NCBI RefSeq assembly: GCF_910594005.1
Contig: NC_057848.1
Span: forward strand, 134,054,155 to 134,118,154
Length of the DNA stretch: 64,000 nucleotides
Direction of reading: 5' to 3'
DNA from: Cervus elaphus
Lineage: Eukaryota > Chordata > Mammalia > Artiodactyla > Cervidae
In this document: in pieces, positions 1-12,694 of the stretch
Numbering within the stretch: the first letter of the stretch is position 1
How the letters are laid out: each line of letters begins with the position of its first letter
Translations under genes and position numbers: made by a program
Notes under the pieces: model-generated
Told to the model about the DNA's origin: nothing
The model's database searches: none
The model's input: the letters and a program-made list of their open reading frames with translations, nothing else

Positions 1-1105
1 ACTTTACTAGCATGTGGGATGAGTGCAATTGTGCAGTAGTTTGAGCATTCTTTGGGATTGCCTTTCTTAGGGATTGGAATGAAAACTAACCTTTTCCAAT
101 CCTGTGGCCACTGCTGAGTTTTCCAAATTTGCTGGCATATTGAGTGCAGCACTTTCACAGCATCATCTTTCAGGATTTGAAATAGTTCAACTGGAATTCC
201 ATCACATCCACTAGCTTTGTTCATAGTGATGCTTTCTAAGGCCCACTTGACTTCACATTCCAGGATGTCTGGCTCTAGGTGAGTGATCACACCATTGTGA
301 TTATCTGGGTCATGAAGATCTTTTTTGTACAATTCTTCTGTGTATTCTTGCCACCTCTTCTTAATATCTTCTGCTTCTGTTAGGTCCCTACCATTTCTGT
401 CCTTTATTGAGCCCATTTTTGCATGAAATGTTCCCTTGGTATCTCTAATTTTCTTGAAGAGATCTCCAGTCTTTCCCATTCTGTTGTCTTCATCTATTTC
501 TTTGCATTGATCACTGAGGAAGGCTTTCTTATCTCTCCTGGCTATTCTTTGGAACTCTGCATTCAAATGGGAATATCTTTCCTTTCTCCTTTGCTTTTAG
601 CTTCTCTTCGTTTCACACTTATTTGTAAGGCCTCCTCAGACAACCATTTTGCCTTTTTGCATTTCTTTTCCATGGGGATGGTCTTGATCCCTGTCTCCTG
701 TACAATGTCACGAACCTCCGTCCATAGTTCATCAGGCTCTCTGTCTATCAGATCTAGTCCCTTAAATCTATTTAGGTCATACCTGAATCATCTAGTGGTT
801 ATCCGTACCTTCTTCAGTTTAAGTCTGAATTTGGCAATAAGGAGTTCATGATCTGAGCCACAGTCAGCTCCCTGTCTTGTTTTTGCTGACTGTATAGAGC
901 TTCTCCATCTTTGGCTGCAAAGAATATAATCAATCTGATTTCAGTGTTGACCATCTGGTGATGTCCATGTGTAAAGTCTTCTCTTGTGTTGTTGGAAGAG
1001 GGTGTTTGCTATGACCAGTGCGTTGTCTTGGCAAAACTCTATTAGCCTTTGCCCTGCTTCATTTCGTACTCCAAGGCCAAATTTACCTGTTACTCCAGGT
1101 AAAAG
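1..1105 (-). mobile_element. BovB (RTE) LINE fragment, 5' truncated, runs off the left edge
   Basis: Read on the minus strand, positions about 1123 to 941 encode a piece of the BovB endonuclease region (residues such as GKFGLGVRNEAGQRLIEFCQ). Broken reverse-transcriptase coding sequence continues down to position 1. The + strand ORF over 423-851 is only its antisense shadow. The element is cut at about 1105, where it meets an L1 in head-to-head orientation, and its 3' end lies outside the window. The frame is interrupted, so it is inactive. BovB is abundant in ruminants, which supports the host assignment. Confidence 0.9.
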
Positions 1106-1114
1106 ATCAAACAC

Positions 1115-1402
1115 AAAGGACAAATATTAAAAGCAGCAATGGAGAAACAACAAATAACACACAAGGGGATTCCCATAAGGATAACAGCTGATCTTTCAGT
1201 AGAAACTCTTCAGGCCAGAAGGGAATGGCAGGACATACTTAAAGTAATGAAAGAGAATAGCCTACAACCCAGATTACTGTACCCAGCAAGGATCTCATTC
1301 AGATATGAAGGAGAATTCAAAAGCTTTACAGACAAGCAAAAGCTGAGAGAATTCAGCACCACCAAACCAGCTCTTCAACAAATGCTAAAGGATCTACTCT
1401 AG
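1115..1402 (+). pseudogene. L1 ORF1 C-terminal remnant
   Basis: The open frame ends at the stop at 1400-1402 and encodes the conserved C-terminal domain of the L1 ORF1 RNA-binding chaperone (ETLQARREWQDI, then YPARISF and KQKLREFSTTKPALQ). Only about the last quarter of the usual protein remains. The methionine at 1139 is internal to the original protein, not a real start. ORF2 begins about 50 bases downstream, the usual L1 spacing. It cannot make a functional ORF1 protein. Confidence 0.88.
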
Positions 1403-1453
1403 ACAGGAAACACAGAAAGGTTGTATAAACACGAACCCAAAACAGCAAAGTAA

Positions 1454-4400
1454 ATGGCAACGGTACCATACTTATCAATAATTACCTTAAATGTAAATGG
1501 GTTGAATGCCCCAACCAAAAGACAAAGACTGGCTGAATGGATACAAAAGCAAGACCCCCATATATGCTGTCTACAAGAGACCCACCTCAAACCAAGGGAC
1601 ACATACAGACTGAAAGGGCTGGAAAAAAATATTTCACGCAAATGGAGACCAAAAGAAAGCAGGAGTCACAATACTCATATCCGATAAAATAGACTTTAAA
1701 ATGAGGGCTGTGAAAAGAGACAAAGAAGGACACTACATAATAATCAAAGGATCAATCCAAGAAGAAGATATAACAATTATAAATATATATGCACCCAACA
1801 TAGGAGCACTGCAATATTTAAGGCAAATGGTAACAAGTATGAAAGGGAAAATTAACAATAACACAATAATAGTGGGAGACTTTAAAACCCCACTCAGACC
1901 TATGGATAGATCAACTAAACAGAAAGTTAACAAGGAAACACAAACTTTAAATGACATAATGGACCAGCTAGACCTAATTTATATCTATAGGACGTTTCAC
2001 CCCAAAATAATCAATTTCACCTTTTTCTCAAGTGCACACGGAACCTTCTCCAGGATAGATCACATCCTGGGCCATAAATCTAGCCTTGGTAAATTCAAAA
2101 AAATTGAAATCATTCCAGTCATCTTTTCTGACCACAATGCAGTAAGATTAGATCTCAATTACAGGAAAAAAAAAACTATTAAAAATTCAAACATATGGAG
2201 GCTAAAGAACACGCTTATGAATAACCAGCAAATCATAGAAGAAATCAAAATATGCATAGAAATGAGTGAAAATGAAAACACAACCACCCAAAACCTACGG
2301 GACACTGTGAAAGCAGTGCTAAGGGGAAAGTTCATAGCAATACAGGCTTACCTGAAGAAACAAGAAAAAATTCAAATAAATAACCTAACTCTACAACTAA
2401 GGCAACTAGAGAAGGAAGAAATGAAGAACCCCAGGGTTAGTAGAAGGAAAGAAATCTTAAAAATTAGGGCAGAAATAAATGCAAAAGAAACAAAAGAGAC
2501 CATAGCAAAAATCAACAAAGCTAAAAGCTGGTTTTTTGAAAAGGTAAATAAAATTGACAAACTGTAAGCCAGACTCATCAAGGAACAAAGGGAGAAGAAC
2601 CTTTGTTCTTTATCTAATCAACAAAATTAGAAATGAAAATGGAGATCACAACAGACAACACTGAAATACAAAAGATCATAAGAGACTACTACCAGCAGCT
2701 ATATGCCAATAAAATGGACAACTTGGAAGAAATGGACAAATTCTTAGAAAAGTATAACTTTCCAAAACTGAACCAGGAAGAAATAAAAGATATTAACAGA
2801 CCCATCACAAGCATGGAAATAAAAACTATAATCAGAAATCTTCCAGCAAACAAAAGCCCAGGACCAGATGGCTTCACAGCTGAATTCTACCAAAAATTTA
2901 GAGAAGAGCTAACACCTATCTTACTCACACTCTTCCAGAAAATTGCAGAAGAAGGTAAACTTCCAAACTCATTCTATGAGGCCACCATCACCCTACTACC
3001 AAAACCAGACAAAGATGCCACAAAAAAAAGGAAACTACAGGCCAATATCACTGATGAACATAGATGCAAAATTCCTCAACAAAATTCTAGCAAACAGAAT
3101 CCAACAACATATTAAAAAGGTCATACATCATGACCAAGTGGGCTTTATCCCACTAATGCAAGGATTCTTTAATATCTGCAAATCAATCAATGTAATACAC
3201 CACATTAACAAATTGAAAGATAAAAACCATATGATTATCTCAATAGATGCAGAAAGAGCCTTTCAAAAAATGCAACATCCATTTATGATAAAAAAAACTC
3301 TCCAGAAAGTAGGAATAGAAGGAACATACCTCAACATAATAAAAGTTATATTTGACAAACCCACAGCAAACATTATCCTCAATGGTGAAAAATTGAAAGC
3401 ATTTCCCCTAAAGTCAGGAACAAGACAAGGGTGCCCCTCTCACCACTACTATTCAACATATTTTTGGAAGTGTTGGCCACAGCAATCAGAGCAGAAAAAG
3501 AAATAAAAGGAATCCAGATAGGAAAAGAAGAAGTAAAACTCTCACTGTTTGCAGATGACATGATCCTCTACATAGAAAACCCTAAAGACTCTACCTGAAA
3601 ATTACTAGAGCTAATCAATGAATACAGTAATGTTGCAGGATATAAAATTAACACACAGAAATCCCTTGCATTCTTATACACTAACAATGAGAAAACAAAA
3701 AGAGAGATTAAGGAAACAATACCATTCACCATTGCAATAAAAAGAATGAAATAATAAGGAGTATATCTACCTAAAGAAGCAAAAGACCTATATATAGAAA
3801 ACTATAAAACACTGATGAAAGAAATCAAAGAGGACACAAATAGATGGAGAAATATACCGTGTTCATGGATTGGAAGAATCAATATTGTGAAAATGACTGT
3901 ACTACCCAAAGCAATCTATAGATTCAATGCACTCCCTATCAAGCTACCAACAGTATTTTTCACAGAACTAGAACAAATAATTTCACAATCTGTATGGAAA
4001 TACAAAAAACCTTGAATAGCCAAAGGAATCTTGAGAAAGAAGAATGGAACTGGAGGAATCAACCTGCCTGACTTCAGGCTCTACTGCAAAGCCACAGTCA
4101 TCAAGACAGTATGGTACTGGCACAAAGACAGAAATATAGATCAATGGAACAGAATAGAAAGCCCAGAGATAAATCCACATACCTATGGACACCTTATCTT
4201 TGACAAAGGAGGCAAGAATATACAATGGAAAAAAGACAACCTCTTTAGCAAGTGGTGCTGGGAAAACTGGTCAACCACTTGTAAAAGAATGAAACTAGAA
4301 CACTTTCTAACACCACACACAAAAATAAACTCAAAATGGATTAAAAATCTAAATGTAAGACCAGAAACTATAAAACTCCTAGAGGAGAACATAGGCAAAA

Positions 4401-5270
4401 CACTCTCCGACATAAATCACAGCAATCCTCTATGACCCACCTCCCAGAATATTGGAAATAAAAGCAAAAATAAACAAATGGGACCTAATAAAACTTAAAA
4501 GCTTTTGCACAACAAAGGAAACTATAAGCAAGGTGAAAAGACAGCCTTCAGAATGGGAGAAAATAATAGCAAATGAAGAAACAAACAAAGGATTAATCTC
4601 AAAAATATACAAGCAACTCCTGCAGCTCAATTCCAGAAAAACAAATGGCCCAATCAAAAAATGGGCCAAAGATCTAAACAGACATTTCTCCAAAGAAGAC
4701 AAACACATGAAAAGATGCTCAACATCACTCATTAGCAGAGAAATGCAAATCAAAACCACAATGAGGTACCATTACACGCCAGTCAGAACGGCTGCTATCC
4801 AAAAGTCTACAAGCAATAAATGCTGGAGAGGGTGTGGAGAAAAGGGAACCCTCTTACACTGTTGGTGGGAATGCAAACTAGTACAGCCGCTATGGAGAAC
4901 AGAGTGGAGATTTCTTAAAAAACTGGAAATAGAACTGCCATATGACCCAGCAATCCCACTCCTGGGCATACACACCAAGGAAACTAGATCTGAAAGAGAC
5001 ACGTGCACCCCAATGTTCATCGCAGCACTGTTTATAATAGCCAGGACATGGAAGCAACCTAGATGCCCATCAGCAGATGAATGGATAAGAAAACTATGGT
5101 ACATATACACAATGGAATATTACTCAGCCATTAAAAAGAATACATTTGAATCAGTTCTAATGAGATGGATGAAACTGGAGCCCATTATACAGAGTGAAGT
5201 AAGCCAGAAAGATAAACACCAATACAGTATGCTAACACACATATATATATGGAATTTAGAAAGATGGTAA
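1454..5270 (+). pseudogene. Decayed L1 ORF2 (endonuclease, reverse transcriptase, C-terminal Cys region)
   Basis: ORF2 can be followed over its whole length, but only by changing frame repeatedly. Pieces at 1454-1687, 1701-2567, 2633-3115, 2943-3506, about 3506-4015, 4031-4435 and 4452-5270 alternate between two frames. The endonuclease retains the QETH motif and the SDH motif near 2135. The usual GDFN motif reads GDFK near 1877, so a catalytic asparagine is lost. The reverse transcriptase FADD box is still visible near 3551. The C-terminal region keeps the Cys/His/Trp-rich segment near 4820-4880. An in-frame stop follows soon after the FADD box. The element is therefore non-autonomous and old enough to have lost activity. 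Confidence 0.9.
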
Positions 5271-5644
5271 CGATAACCCTATATGCAAGACAGAAAAAGA
5301 GACACAGATGTATAGAACAGACTTTTGGACTCTATGGGAGAAGGCGAGGGTGGGATGATCTGAGAGAATAGCATTGAAACATGTAAATTATCAAGTGTGA
5401 AACAGATAGCCAGTCCAGGTTGGATGCATGAGACAAGTGCTCAGGGCTGGTGCACTGGGATGACCCAGAGGGATGGAATGGGAAGGGAGGTGAGGGGGCG
5501 GGGTTCAGGATGGGGAACACATGTAAATCCATGGCTGATTCATGTCAATGTATGGCAAAAACCACTACAATATTGTAAAGTAATTAGCCTCCAACTAATA
5601 AAAATAAAGGAAAAAAATAGCAAGGGAAAAAAAAAATAACCATA

Positions 5645-5725
5645 TGTGGCTAGTGGTGCCGTATCAGATAATGCAAATATAGCCTGTTTCCATCACTGTA
5701 GAAAGTTCTACCGGAGAGTGCAACT
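5645..5725. mobile_element. Short hAT-type DNA transposon relic
   Basis: The sequence after the L1 tail (GGCTAGTGGTGCCGTATCAG and what follows, to the AGTTCTACCGGAGAGTGCA end) resembles the terminal part of the better preserved element at 9372-9572. Only about 80 bases remain. The family name is not assigned. Confidence 0.5.
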
Positions 5726-6782
5726 GTAGAGTAAGGGCAATTCTAACATGTCACTCTTGGTGGTGATTATTCCCAGTTAGCCTTTCTCCTAGTTGATTTT
5801 GCAGTCAGGAGGTTCAGACTGGCTCTTCTCTATTTACTTTAAAAATCCTCAGCAGAAAAATAATTATTGATAACATGCCGTTATTGAGATGGTGCCTAGA
5901 GAAGTTTCCCAAGACTCTCGGATTTTGTTTGTTCGTTTATTTGCTTTACTATACACCTGAACCAGTGTAGGCTACAAAAGAAAAAAAAAAAATCTTAGCC
6001 AAAGTGAAATTTGGTCGGTCATTTTTGAAATTAGTTTCTTTCCCAAAGAAGCTATTAACCATACCTCTGTCTCAAGTCTTTCCTGAAGTCTTTTTAACTC
6101 TGATGTTGCTTTGGCCTATGTGACATTACCCTGTCTGAGACCGAACCTCTCACTGCCCAAGTACAAGCCTTTTACCGCAGGGCTCAGGCTTGCCTCATCA
6201 CGAGAAATACATGCTGTATTTCTCCCAGTGCCACAGAATCAGACCTGGGCCTAAAATAGCCAAAGTGGTGACTAAGATTCATTTGGACAGGAGCAAGCTG
6301 TCACAGCAGAGAGGGGTCATGTGAATTTACCACATCCCTTTGCAGGCCTATTTAAAATTTCAAGACCCACCAAACAACCTAGAATTAGGAACATCAGCAG
6401 GCTTGTCATTGAGGTTTTTTTCAGCTTCTGGTAAAGCTGTATCCCATTCAGTGATTCAGTCACCCTGGTTAAAGCTGGTTATACCTACTCTCCTCAAAAA
6501 AACTCATTCTCATTCTGCCACTTCTAGGAGCTTCTAGAATAAAGATTGCAACTTTCCTGGCTTTCAGAGCCCACCGCCCAATTTATTTTCACAAGTGAAC
6601 AGCTAGGTACCCATCCTTCTACTCAGACACTGTTTTTAAGCTCATCAAATGGTGGAAACAACCTAATTATTATAATTCCCTTTGAAGTGATTAAAAGGGA
6701 AGTTCACAGAAAGCAGTAGAAAATTGATTTTGTAACTAATCAGAGGTAGGAAATTTTGTAGCAAGAAGAAGAGTACAGCATA

Positions 6783-7015
6783 CAGAGAAAGAATGGCCTC
6801 TGGAGCTACATTGCCTGAGGTGAATCCTGACTCTGACACTAGCTGTGTAACCTTGAACGAGTTATTTCAATTCTCTGTGCCTCAGTTTCCTTATCTATAA
6901 AATGGGGATGACGGTGATAATAGCTAACTCATAGGGTTGTAAGGATTTAATGAACTAATATATTATAGCAGTTAGAATAGTACCTGTCAGTCATAAGTGC
7001 TCCATACATACCATT
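6783..7015 (+). repeat. MIR SINE
   Basis: It is close to the MIR consensus over its tRNA-related and core regions. It contains CTCTGTGCCTCAGTTTCC followed by an AAAATGGGGATGA stretch and a CATAGGGTTGTAAGGATT segment. It is an ancient mammalian SINE. Confidence 0.85.
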
Positions 7016-8289
7016 TTTTATTAATATTTTATTATTGTTTCATTATTATTTTAGGATTTATTTAATATGCTTGATTTGATCTCCATTTATAAACAGCTGT
7101 AATTCCTAAATGGAATGGACTGCTTAATGGGTATAGACTACTTAATGGGTTTGGGATGAAACAGGAATGGTCATCACACAACATTGTGGCTGTACTAGTT
7201 AGCACTGAATTGTACACTTTAAAAGGGTTAGTTTTATGTTATGTGAATTTCACATAACCTACTTTTTTTAATACCATGTGGCAAATATTCTTCTTAAATA
7301 TTGGTTTTCACTTTTGCACACTTAAAAGATGTGACACATTCGTATACTAACAGTAACTCACTACACCACTCAACTCATCCAAGACATTAACCATCCCTCC
7401 CTCAGCCCCAGGCATGCAAGAGGTTGGAAGGGCATGCATTTTTTTTTTAAAAAGCCTCGTGGGTGATTCTGATAAGTTTATGTTATTGAGAGTCATTACT
7501 CTGAAGCACAAACTTGTAATGGGTCTACAAAATTCCATCATATGTATACATCATAATTTATTAACCAGCTATTGGACATGGGCATTACTTCCAGTTTTCC
7601 ATGGCCATACATACTATTGCATTGGCTCTATTTTTATTACTAAATCTTTGTACACCTCTGATTATATTGTTAGGGTAAGTTTGCTACTGAAATTGTTGGC
7701 ATCAGAATGTATACATGTATTTAATAAGATATTTGATCTCTATAAATAATTCATCTTCCAAAAGACTTACACCTGTTTGAATAAATTCTAATGTATTTTT
7801 GGTAGTGAGTTTATTATATTTGCAATTAAACCTTTTTCCCATTCTGAAAATTTTATGGAACTGTTTTATGCCAGAATGTAAAACATTATTCATTTTACTC
7901 TACTGAAATTTCAAGACTATCGCTCATTATTGATTATAATAATGTCAACACTCAGCAATCAGAAATTGTTCCTTTCCACATTTATACATTCATTTTGGCA
8001 TTTAACCTGTTCAGCAACCTACAGCACACAACAAATCCCTGATGAGATGATTATTTGGACAATTATAAAGCATTAACATCATTTTCAGACTGTCGTTTGA
8101 ACTGTAGGTTTTAAATGTTTATAGAACCCTGTATGTGATTTGAATTATCACCCATTTCTTTTTATTTTCCTTTCTTTCATTATTTTATTTTACATCTGTG
8201 AATGATAATGGAAAAACTCTTTTCCCCACTTTGGTTATCAGACATTTCATATGTTGAATTTTTCCCCTCCTTTTATTTCATACCAAGCT

Positions 8290-8445
8290 CTAGAATCTTT
8301 ATTTTTTTTAATTGGAGTATAGTTGATTTACAAGTTGTGTTAGTTTCTATTGTACAGCAAAGTGAATCACGTGTACATATACATATATCCCTTCTTTTTT
8401 GGATTTCCTTCCCATTTAGAACACCACAGCTGAGCTCTATTAAAC
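8290..8445 (-). mobile_element. L1 3'-end fragment, antisense
   Basis: A T-rich start is followed by ATTGGAGTATAGTTGATTTA and a GTACAGCAAAGTGAATCA block. This is the reverse complement of the artiodactyl L1 3' end seen in sense orientation at about 63210-63280. Confidence 0.7.
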
Positions 8446-8890
8446 TGAGTGTAATACTTCAGTTTTTTTAAATCCTCTAGAAGCAATGCTTCTTATATAA
8501 ACTACATAGTCCTGAGCACGGGACTAGATATGAGGATTATATTTTCTCAGACTGAATATTAGGATACATGGGACAAACTGTGTGCTCCAGGCTATCCGAA
8601 AAATCTGTGCTCTATGGGTATGTGTCTCTTAAGGAGGCATTCCTGTACTCTAACCCTGGGTGCCATTTACATGAAGGAGTTACTGTGCAAGGGGGGCAGG
8701 GGGCGCGAAGGGGCTGTGGGTGCCTGAGCTTGTCTATCTAGGGAAGAGGCTCAGGAGGGAATCTGTTCTAGAAACCACCCTCTTTGGTTCATGAATTAGA
8801 AAGCAAATTTCCCTATAGTGAAGTATGTCAAAGATATTCTGTACAAATAGAAGTAATATCCTGTATTTGGGTAAGTTTATTCCAATCAGT

Positions 8891-9122
8891 GTGAAGGGCT
8901 GACTCATTTGAAAAGACCCTGATGCTGGGAAAGATTGAGGGCAGGAGGAGAAGGGGATGACAGAGGATGAGATGGTTGGATGGCATCACTGACTCAATGG
9001 ACATGGGTTTGGCAAGTGGACTCTGGGAGTTGGTGATGGACAGGGAGGCCTGGCGTGCTGCGGTTCATGGGGTCGCAAAGCGTCGGACACGACTGAATGA
9101 CTGAACTGAACTGAACTGACTG
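8891..9122 (+). mobile_element. BovB 3'-end / Bov-A-type element
   Basis: It runs from GTGAAGGGCTGACTCATTTG through GGGTCGCAAAGCGTCGGACA to a tail of repeated ACTGA units near 9100-9120. The flanks carry the direct repeat CAATCAGT at 8883-8890 and 9123-9130, so it entered as a 5'-truncated retrocopy. Confidence 0.85.
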
Positions 9123-9371
9123 CAATCAGTTCAGGAAATAGTGAGCTGCATCCACATAATTCAGTTTAGAGGTTAAAACCATTTATTCCTTGTATATACA
9201 GAAAGGGAGGGAGATTTCTGATAACTTCCTATAATTTTCCTTTATTGATTTTGCAGATTACAAAAATATAGCCTGCGTTACTTCTCTGACTTACCAGTTG
9301 GTCTCTTGGGTTCCTGTACTTTGCAGAACTAGAAAAAAATTGTTGAGGAATGCTGTTTTCCAGTACTCACT

Positions 9372-9572
9372 GTCCAGTGCAATAGCCACTAGGCATATGT
9401 AGCTACTGATACTTTAATTTTAGCTAATAAATAAAATTTAAAATTTGATTTCTCAGTTGCACTAGCCACATTTCAGTTGCTCAATACCACATGTGGCTGG
9501 TGGCTACAGTTTGGGGCAGTACAGGCGTAGGACCTTTCCATCATCACGGAAGGTTCTGGTGTACAGCACTAC
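9372..9572. mobile_element. hAT-type non-autonomous DNA transposon relic
   Basis: Imperfect terminal inverted repeats are visible: CTGTCCAGTGCAATAG at the left and TTCTGGTGTACAGCACTA at the right. The AT-rich middle and the GGCTGGTGGCTAC block match a common ancient mammalian hAT family. The exact name is not certain. Confidence 0.55.
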
Positions 9573-9655
9573 TCCCTGCCAGAGTTCTGAGACCCCTAAG
9601 CAGCATCTTTGAGACGTCAGCCGGGAAGCTCTAATTAGCTGCCTTTTGTCAATCT

Positions 9656-9863
9656 GAGCTATCCCTGGTGGCTCAGATGGTAAAGCATCTGCCTGCAATG
9701 CGGGACACCCAGGTTCAATCCCTGGGTCAGGAAGACCCTCTGGAGAAGGAAATGGCAGCCCACTCCAGTACTCTTGCCTGGAAAATTCCATGGATGGAGG
9801 AGCCTGGAAGGCTACAGTCCATGGGATCGCAGAGTCAGACATGACTGAGAGACTTCACTTTCA
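9656..9863 (+). mobile_element. Bov-tA SINE
   Basis: A tRNA-related head (CCCTGGTGGCTCAGATGGTA, B-box-like GGTTCAATCC) is followed by the ruminant A-unit and a TTCACTTTCACTT tail. The 13-bp duplication CTTTTGTCAATCT lies at 9643-9655 and 9864-9876. Confidence 0.93.
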
Positions 9864-10306
9864 CTTTTGTCAATCTTCCCCTTTCTGTCAATTCAACAAG
9901 AGCTTGCTTAAGGATTTATCAAGGACCTTCGTGCCCTAATGAAAACCAGCACTTATACCCACAGTCCTCTCACAACCAGAGAGGACAGCACATGAGCACA
10001 AAGATGGTGGGCACTAGCCACTCAGAGCAGTAAATCTGGTATCCAAAGGGCACCTTTGATTCTGAAAACTGAAAACTGTTATTCTGGTATGAACAGTTAC
10101 ATAAATAATAACTGACATGAGTTTGATCTTCCTATATTTTGCAAAGCAATTCTATGAATTTCTGATTCTGAAATGCAGACTTTATTACTTCCAAAGTTAG
10201 TGTGGCTTTTGAAAGTTACTGTACACATTAAAAGATCATCTTTATAAAATACTTTTACACAGACCCAGAAGGATTCCTCAGTTATTTATTCCATGCAATT
10301 GCTCTT

Positions 10307-10527
10307 GTGCTATGCTAAGTCACTTCAGTCATGACCAACTCTTTGTGATCCTATGGACCATAGCCCGCCAGGCTCCTCTGCCCATGGGATTCTCCAGGCA
10401 AGAATACTGGAGTGGGTTGTCATGTTCTCCAGGGGATCTTCCCAACCCAGGGATTGAACCTGCATCTATTAAGTCTCCTGCATTGGCAGACAGGTACTCT
10501 ACCACTAGCACCACCTGGGAATCCCCA
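10307..10527 (-). mobile_element. Bov-tA SINE, antisense
   Basis: This is the reverse complement of the Bov-tA consensus, with the tRNA-related head at the right (ACCACCTGGGAATCCCC). The direct repeat CAATTGCTCTT is at 10296-10306 and 10528-10538. Confidence 0.93.
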
Positions 10528-10578
10528 CAATTGCTCTTAAACATAGCCATACTGACTATACCAATGAAAGGTTGTTGC

Positions 10579-11340
10579 TGAACGATAAAACGCCAGGATT
10601 CTTGGCCTCTGGAGGAGACGAATTCAATCTGGGGCCAGAGATGAGGCTGGATTGCTCAGGGCTTTTGTGTAATAAAGTTTTATTAAAGTATAAAGGAGAT
10701 AGAGAAAGCTTCTGACATAGGCATCAGAAGGGGGCAGAAAGAGTACCCCTCTGCTAGTCTTCAGCTGGATGTTAGTCACTAGCAGTCTGTTAATGAAAAG
10801 AAAGGAATGTCTTAAAACAGAATGGCACCAGGCCCCTCATCCATAAATTGTATTTTGTGATAATCCTGGCATCAGATGATTCATCCCAGACCATAAAACG
10901 ATTGACTTGAATCTTGTAGAAGGGCAGATTACCATACAAATAGTTTCGTTTACATAGATTAAGGGAACAATATCTGAGTATAACATACTGGTTTGTCAAG
11001 TAGGTTCTGAGCCATTTGGCAGAACCGACTTGACGACAGAGTCTGGGGTAAATGCATAGCACATTAACATAGCTTAAGACAAACATTTCCATAAGAAAAA
11101 TGTATTGGTTAACTCAAAATTTGAGAATAGTTAACTTCAGGTGAAACCAGGTGTCATGGCAACACAGTATTTTAAGAGAAACCTCCTTTTTGTATAGAGA
11201 AGGAAAAAAATATCGCTAGTTTGTTTCCTCCTGCTGCTTAAGAGAGAGAAAAATGTCTGACACTTGCAGCCTATTTCCTCCGTTTGGAGACCCCTGGCCT
11301 TCCTGCCTGTTACCCTCTCACCAACAAGTCTCATTTTCAA
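10579..11340 (-). mobile_element. Solo ERV LTR, antisense (related to the LTR at 25340)
   Basis: On the minus strand a poly(A)-signal region (AATAAAACTTTATTACACAA) lies at about 10690-10665. The segment 10655-10740 matches the same part of the LTR at 25340-26173 (shared GAGAAAGCTTCTGACATAG). TG...CA-like edges are at about 10579 and 11340, but I did not find a clean 4-bp duplication, so the borders are approximate. No internal retroviral genes flank it. Confidence 0.65.
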
Positions 11341-12529
11341 TCTTCAGAGATGATAGCACAACCTCCTTTAATCACGTGTCCTGACTTAATTATGAAATTC
11401 TAGGTTTTAGAGTTTTGTTTAGACTGTGCTTAAGTATCAAGTACATGTAGGCTAAGCTGACTAAACTGAATGATAACTTTGGTTGTGACTGTATGGAGAG
11501 AGATGGGAGGTTCTGATTTAATCAATGGTCTTACCTCATTATCATCTAGGACCTAATTCTTAAATGTAGTCAACCTCAGTCCTTTAACATTTCTGCCTTG
11601 AAGTGATTTTTCTAGCCTTTTGGTCATCTCTCTTCAGCTTCAACCTTTCCAGGTTCTCCACCCTTTTTAAGGTTTTGAGTTCAGTATTCTGAATCCTAGT
11701 AAGATGATCCTCTCTCAAATTCTTATGTCACACTTTTATTTGTGTGTCCCTGTGATGCCTTTTGCCCCCTCAGTATATCAGAAAATGATTAGATGTGTCC
11801 TCACCACTTGGGTACAAAGCCAGTGAGTTATTCTACATCTCATGCTTGTGTGTTTTGTATTTTGACTTTTAAAAATATACCTCTTTGCCCTCATGCCTAT
11901 CAAACTTCATGGTGTTTTTTTCCTGAGCTCAGTTATGGGTCACCTAAAAGGGAGTATTGGCTTTTGACGTTGTCTTCAAGTCAGTAATTCATCCATGTTC
12001 AACTCTCCTGTTCCCTACTCAATAACTTTGTTGCTTCCTTAAGTGTGTACAGTAGTTTAATTTAGCAGAAGTCTGAGCTAACCATTTTTTTTTTGTTTGC
12101 TTCCCACTTCCTTAAATGAGACACAGAATCTTCTAGCGGGGAGCATTCCATTTTCATGTTTGACATATTAACTACAAATATGATTGTGCTTAATTACTTG
12201 TACTTCTCTTTTTCTTTGAATTTAGAATCTTCCTTCTCATTTCTAGGTTAATTTGCTTAGTAGATAATTGCATCTTTAATATTAGTTATCAGGTTGTAAA
12301 TGGTCTTATGTCAAAATTGTTATGTTTTACTCAAAGCTTATGGGAGTATATCCTATAAAGTAGATAGAAAAGCTTCTTTATCAAGGATTGAATAAAAATG
12401 GGAGGGTTGAAGAACTACTTGTAGAAGATCTGGTTTTATGTTGTTGTACCTACAAGCTCTTCGATAGCAACAGCATAATAGGGAGGTTGACAATATACAA
12501 TCTGGGAACTAAAGCACTCACATAAGAGT

Positions 12530-12665
12530 TGTTTGTTGTTGTTGTTTAGTCACTCAGTTATGTCCGACTCTCTGCAGCACTGCAGCATGCCAGGCCTCCC
12601 TGTCCCTCACTATCTCCTGGAGTTTGCCCAAGTTCACGTCCATTGAGTCAGTGATGCTATCTATA
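12530..12665 (-). mobile_element. BovB 3'-end fragment, antisense
   Basis: It starts with the GTT-rich tail and TTTAGTCACTCAGTTATGTC. The block CCTGGAGTTTGCCCAAGTTC then CATTGAGTCAGTGATGCTAT is the reverse complement of BovB 3' sequence. Confidence 0.8.
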
Positions 12666-12694
12666 AGATGCTTATCCATATAAGAGCTCTATGC

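Larger units (their letters stand above)
1115..5639 (+). mobile_element. Ruminant L1 LINE, 5' truncated within ORF1, with poly(A) tail
   Basis: The element starts inside the C-terminal part of ORF1. It continues through the inter-ORF spacer, the whole length of ORF2 and a 3' UTR, and ends in an A-rich tail at about 5608-5639 preceded by AATAAA-like sequence. It lies in the same direction as CASK. ORF2 is broken by several frameshifts and stops, so it is a fossil. The 5' edge abuts the BovB fragment and I could not find a target-site duplication across 1105/5640. Confidence 0.92.

Noticed and set aside
423..851. 142-codon open frame on the + strand
   Set aside because: It is the antisense of BovB reverse-transcriptase sequence, not a host gene.
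4772..5110. 112-codon minus-strand frame, with a near-identical + frame at 44035-44376
   Set aside because: Both are antisense shadows of the conserved C-terminal part of L1 ORF2. Their similarity comes from the shared L1 family.
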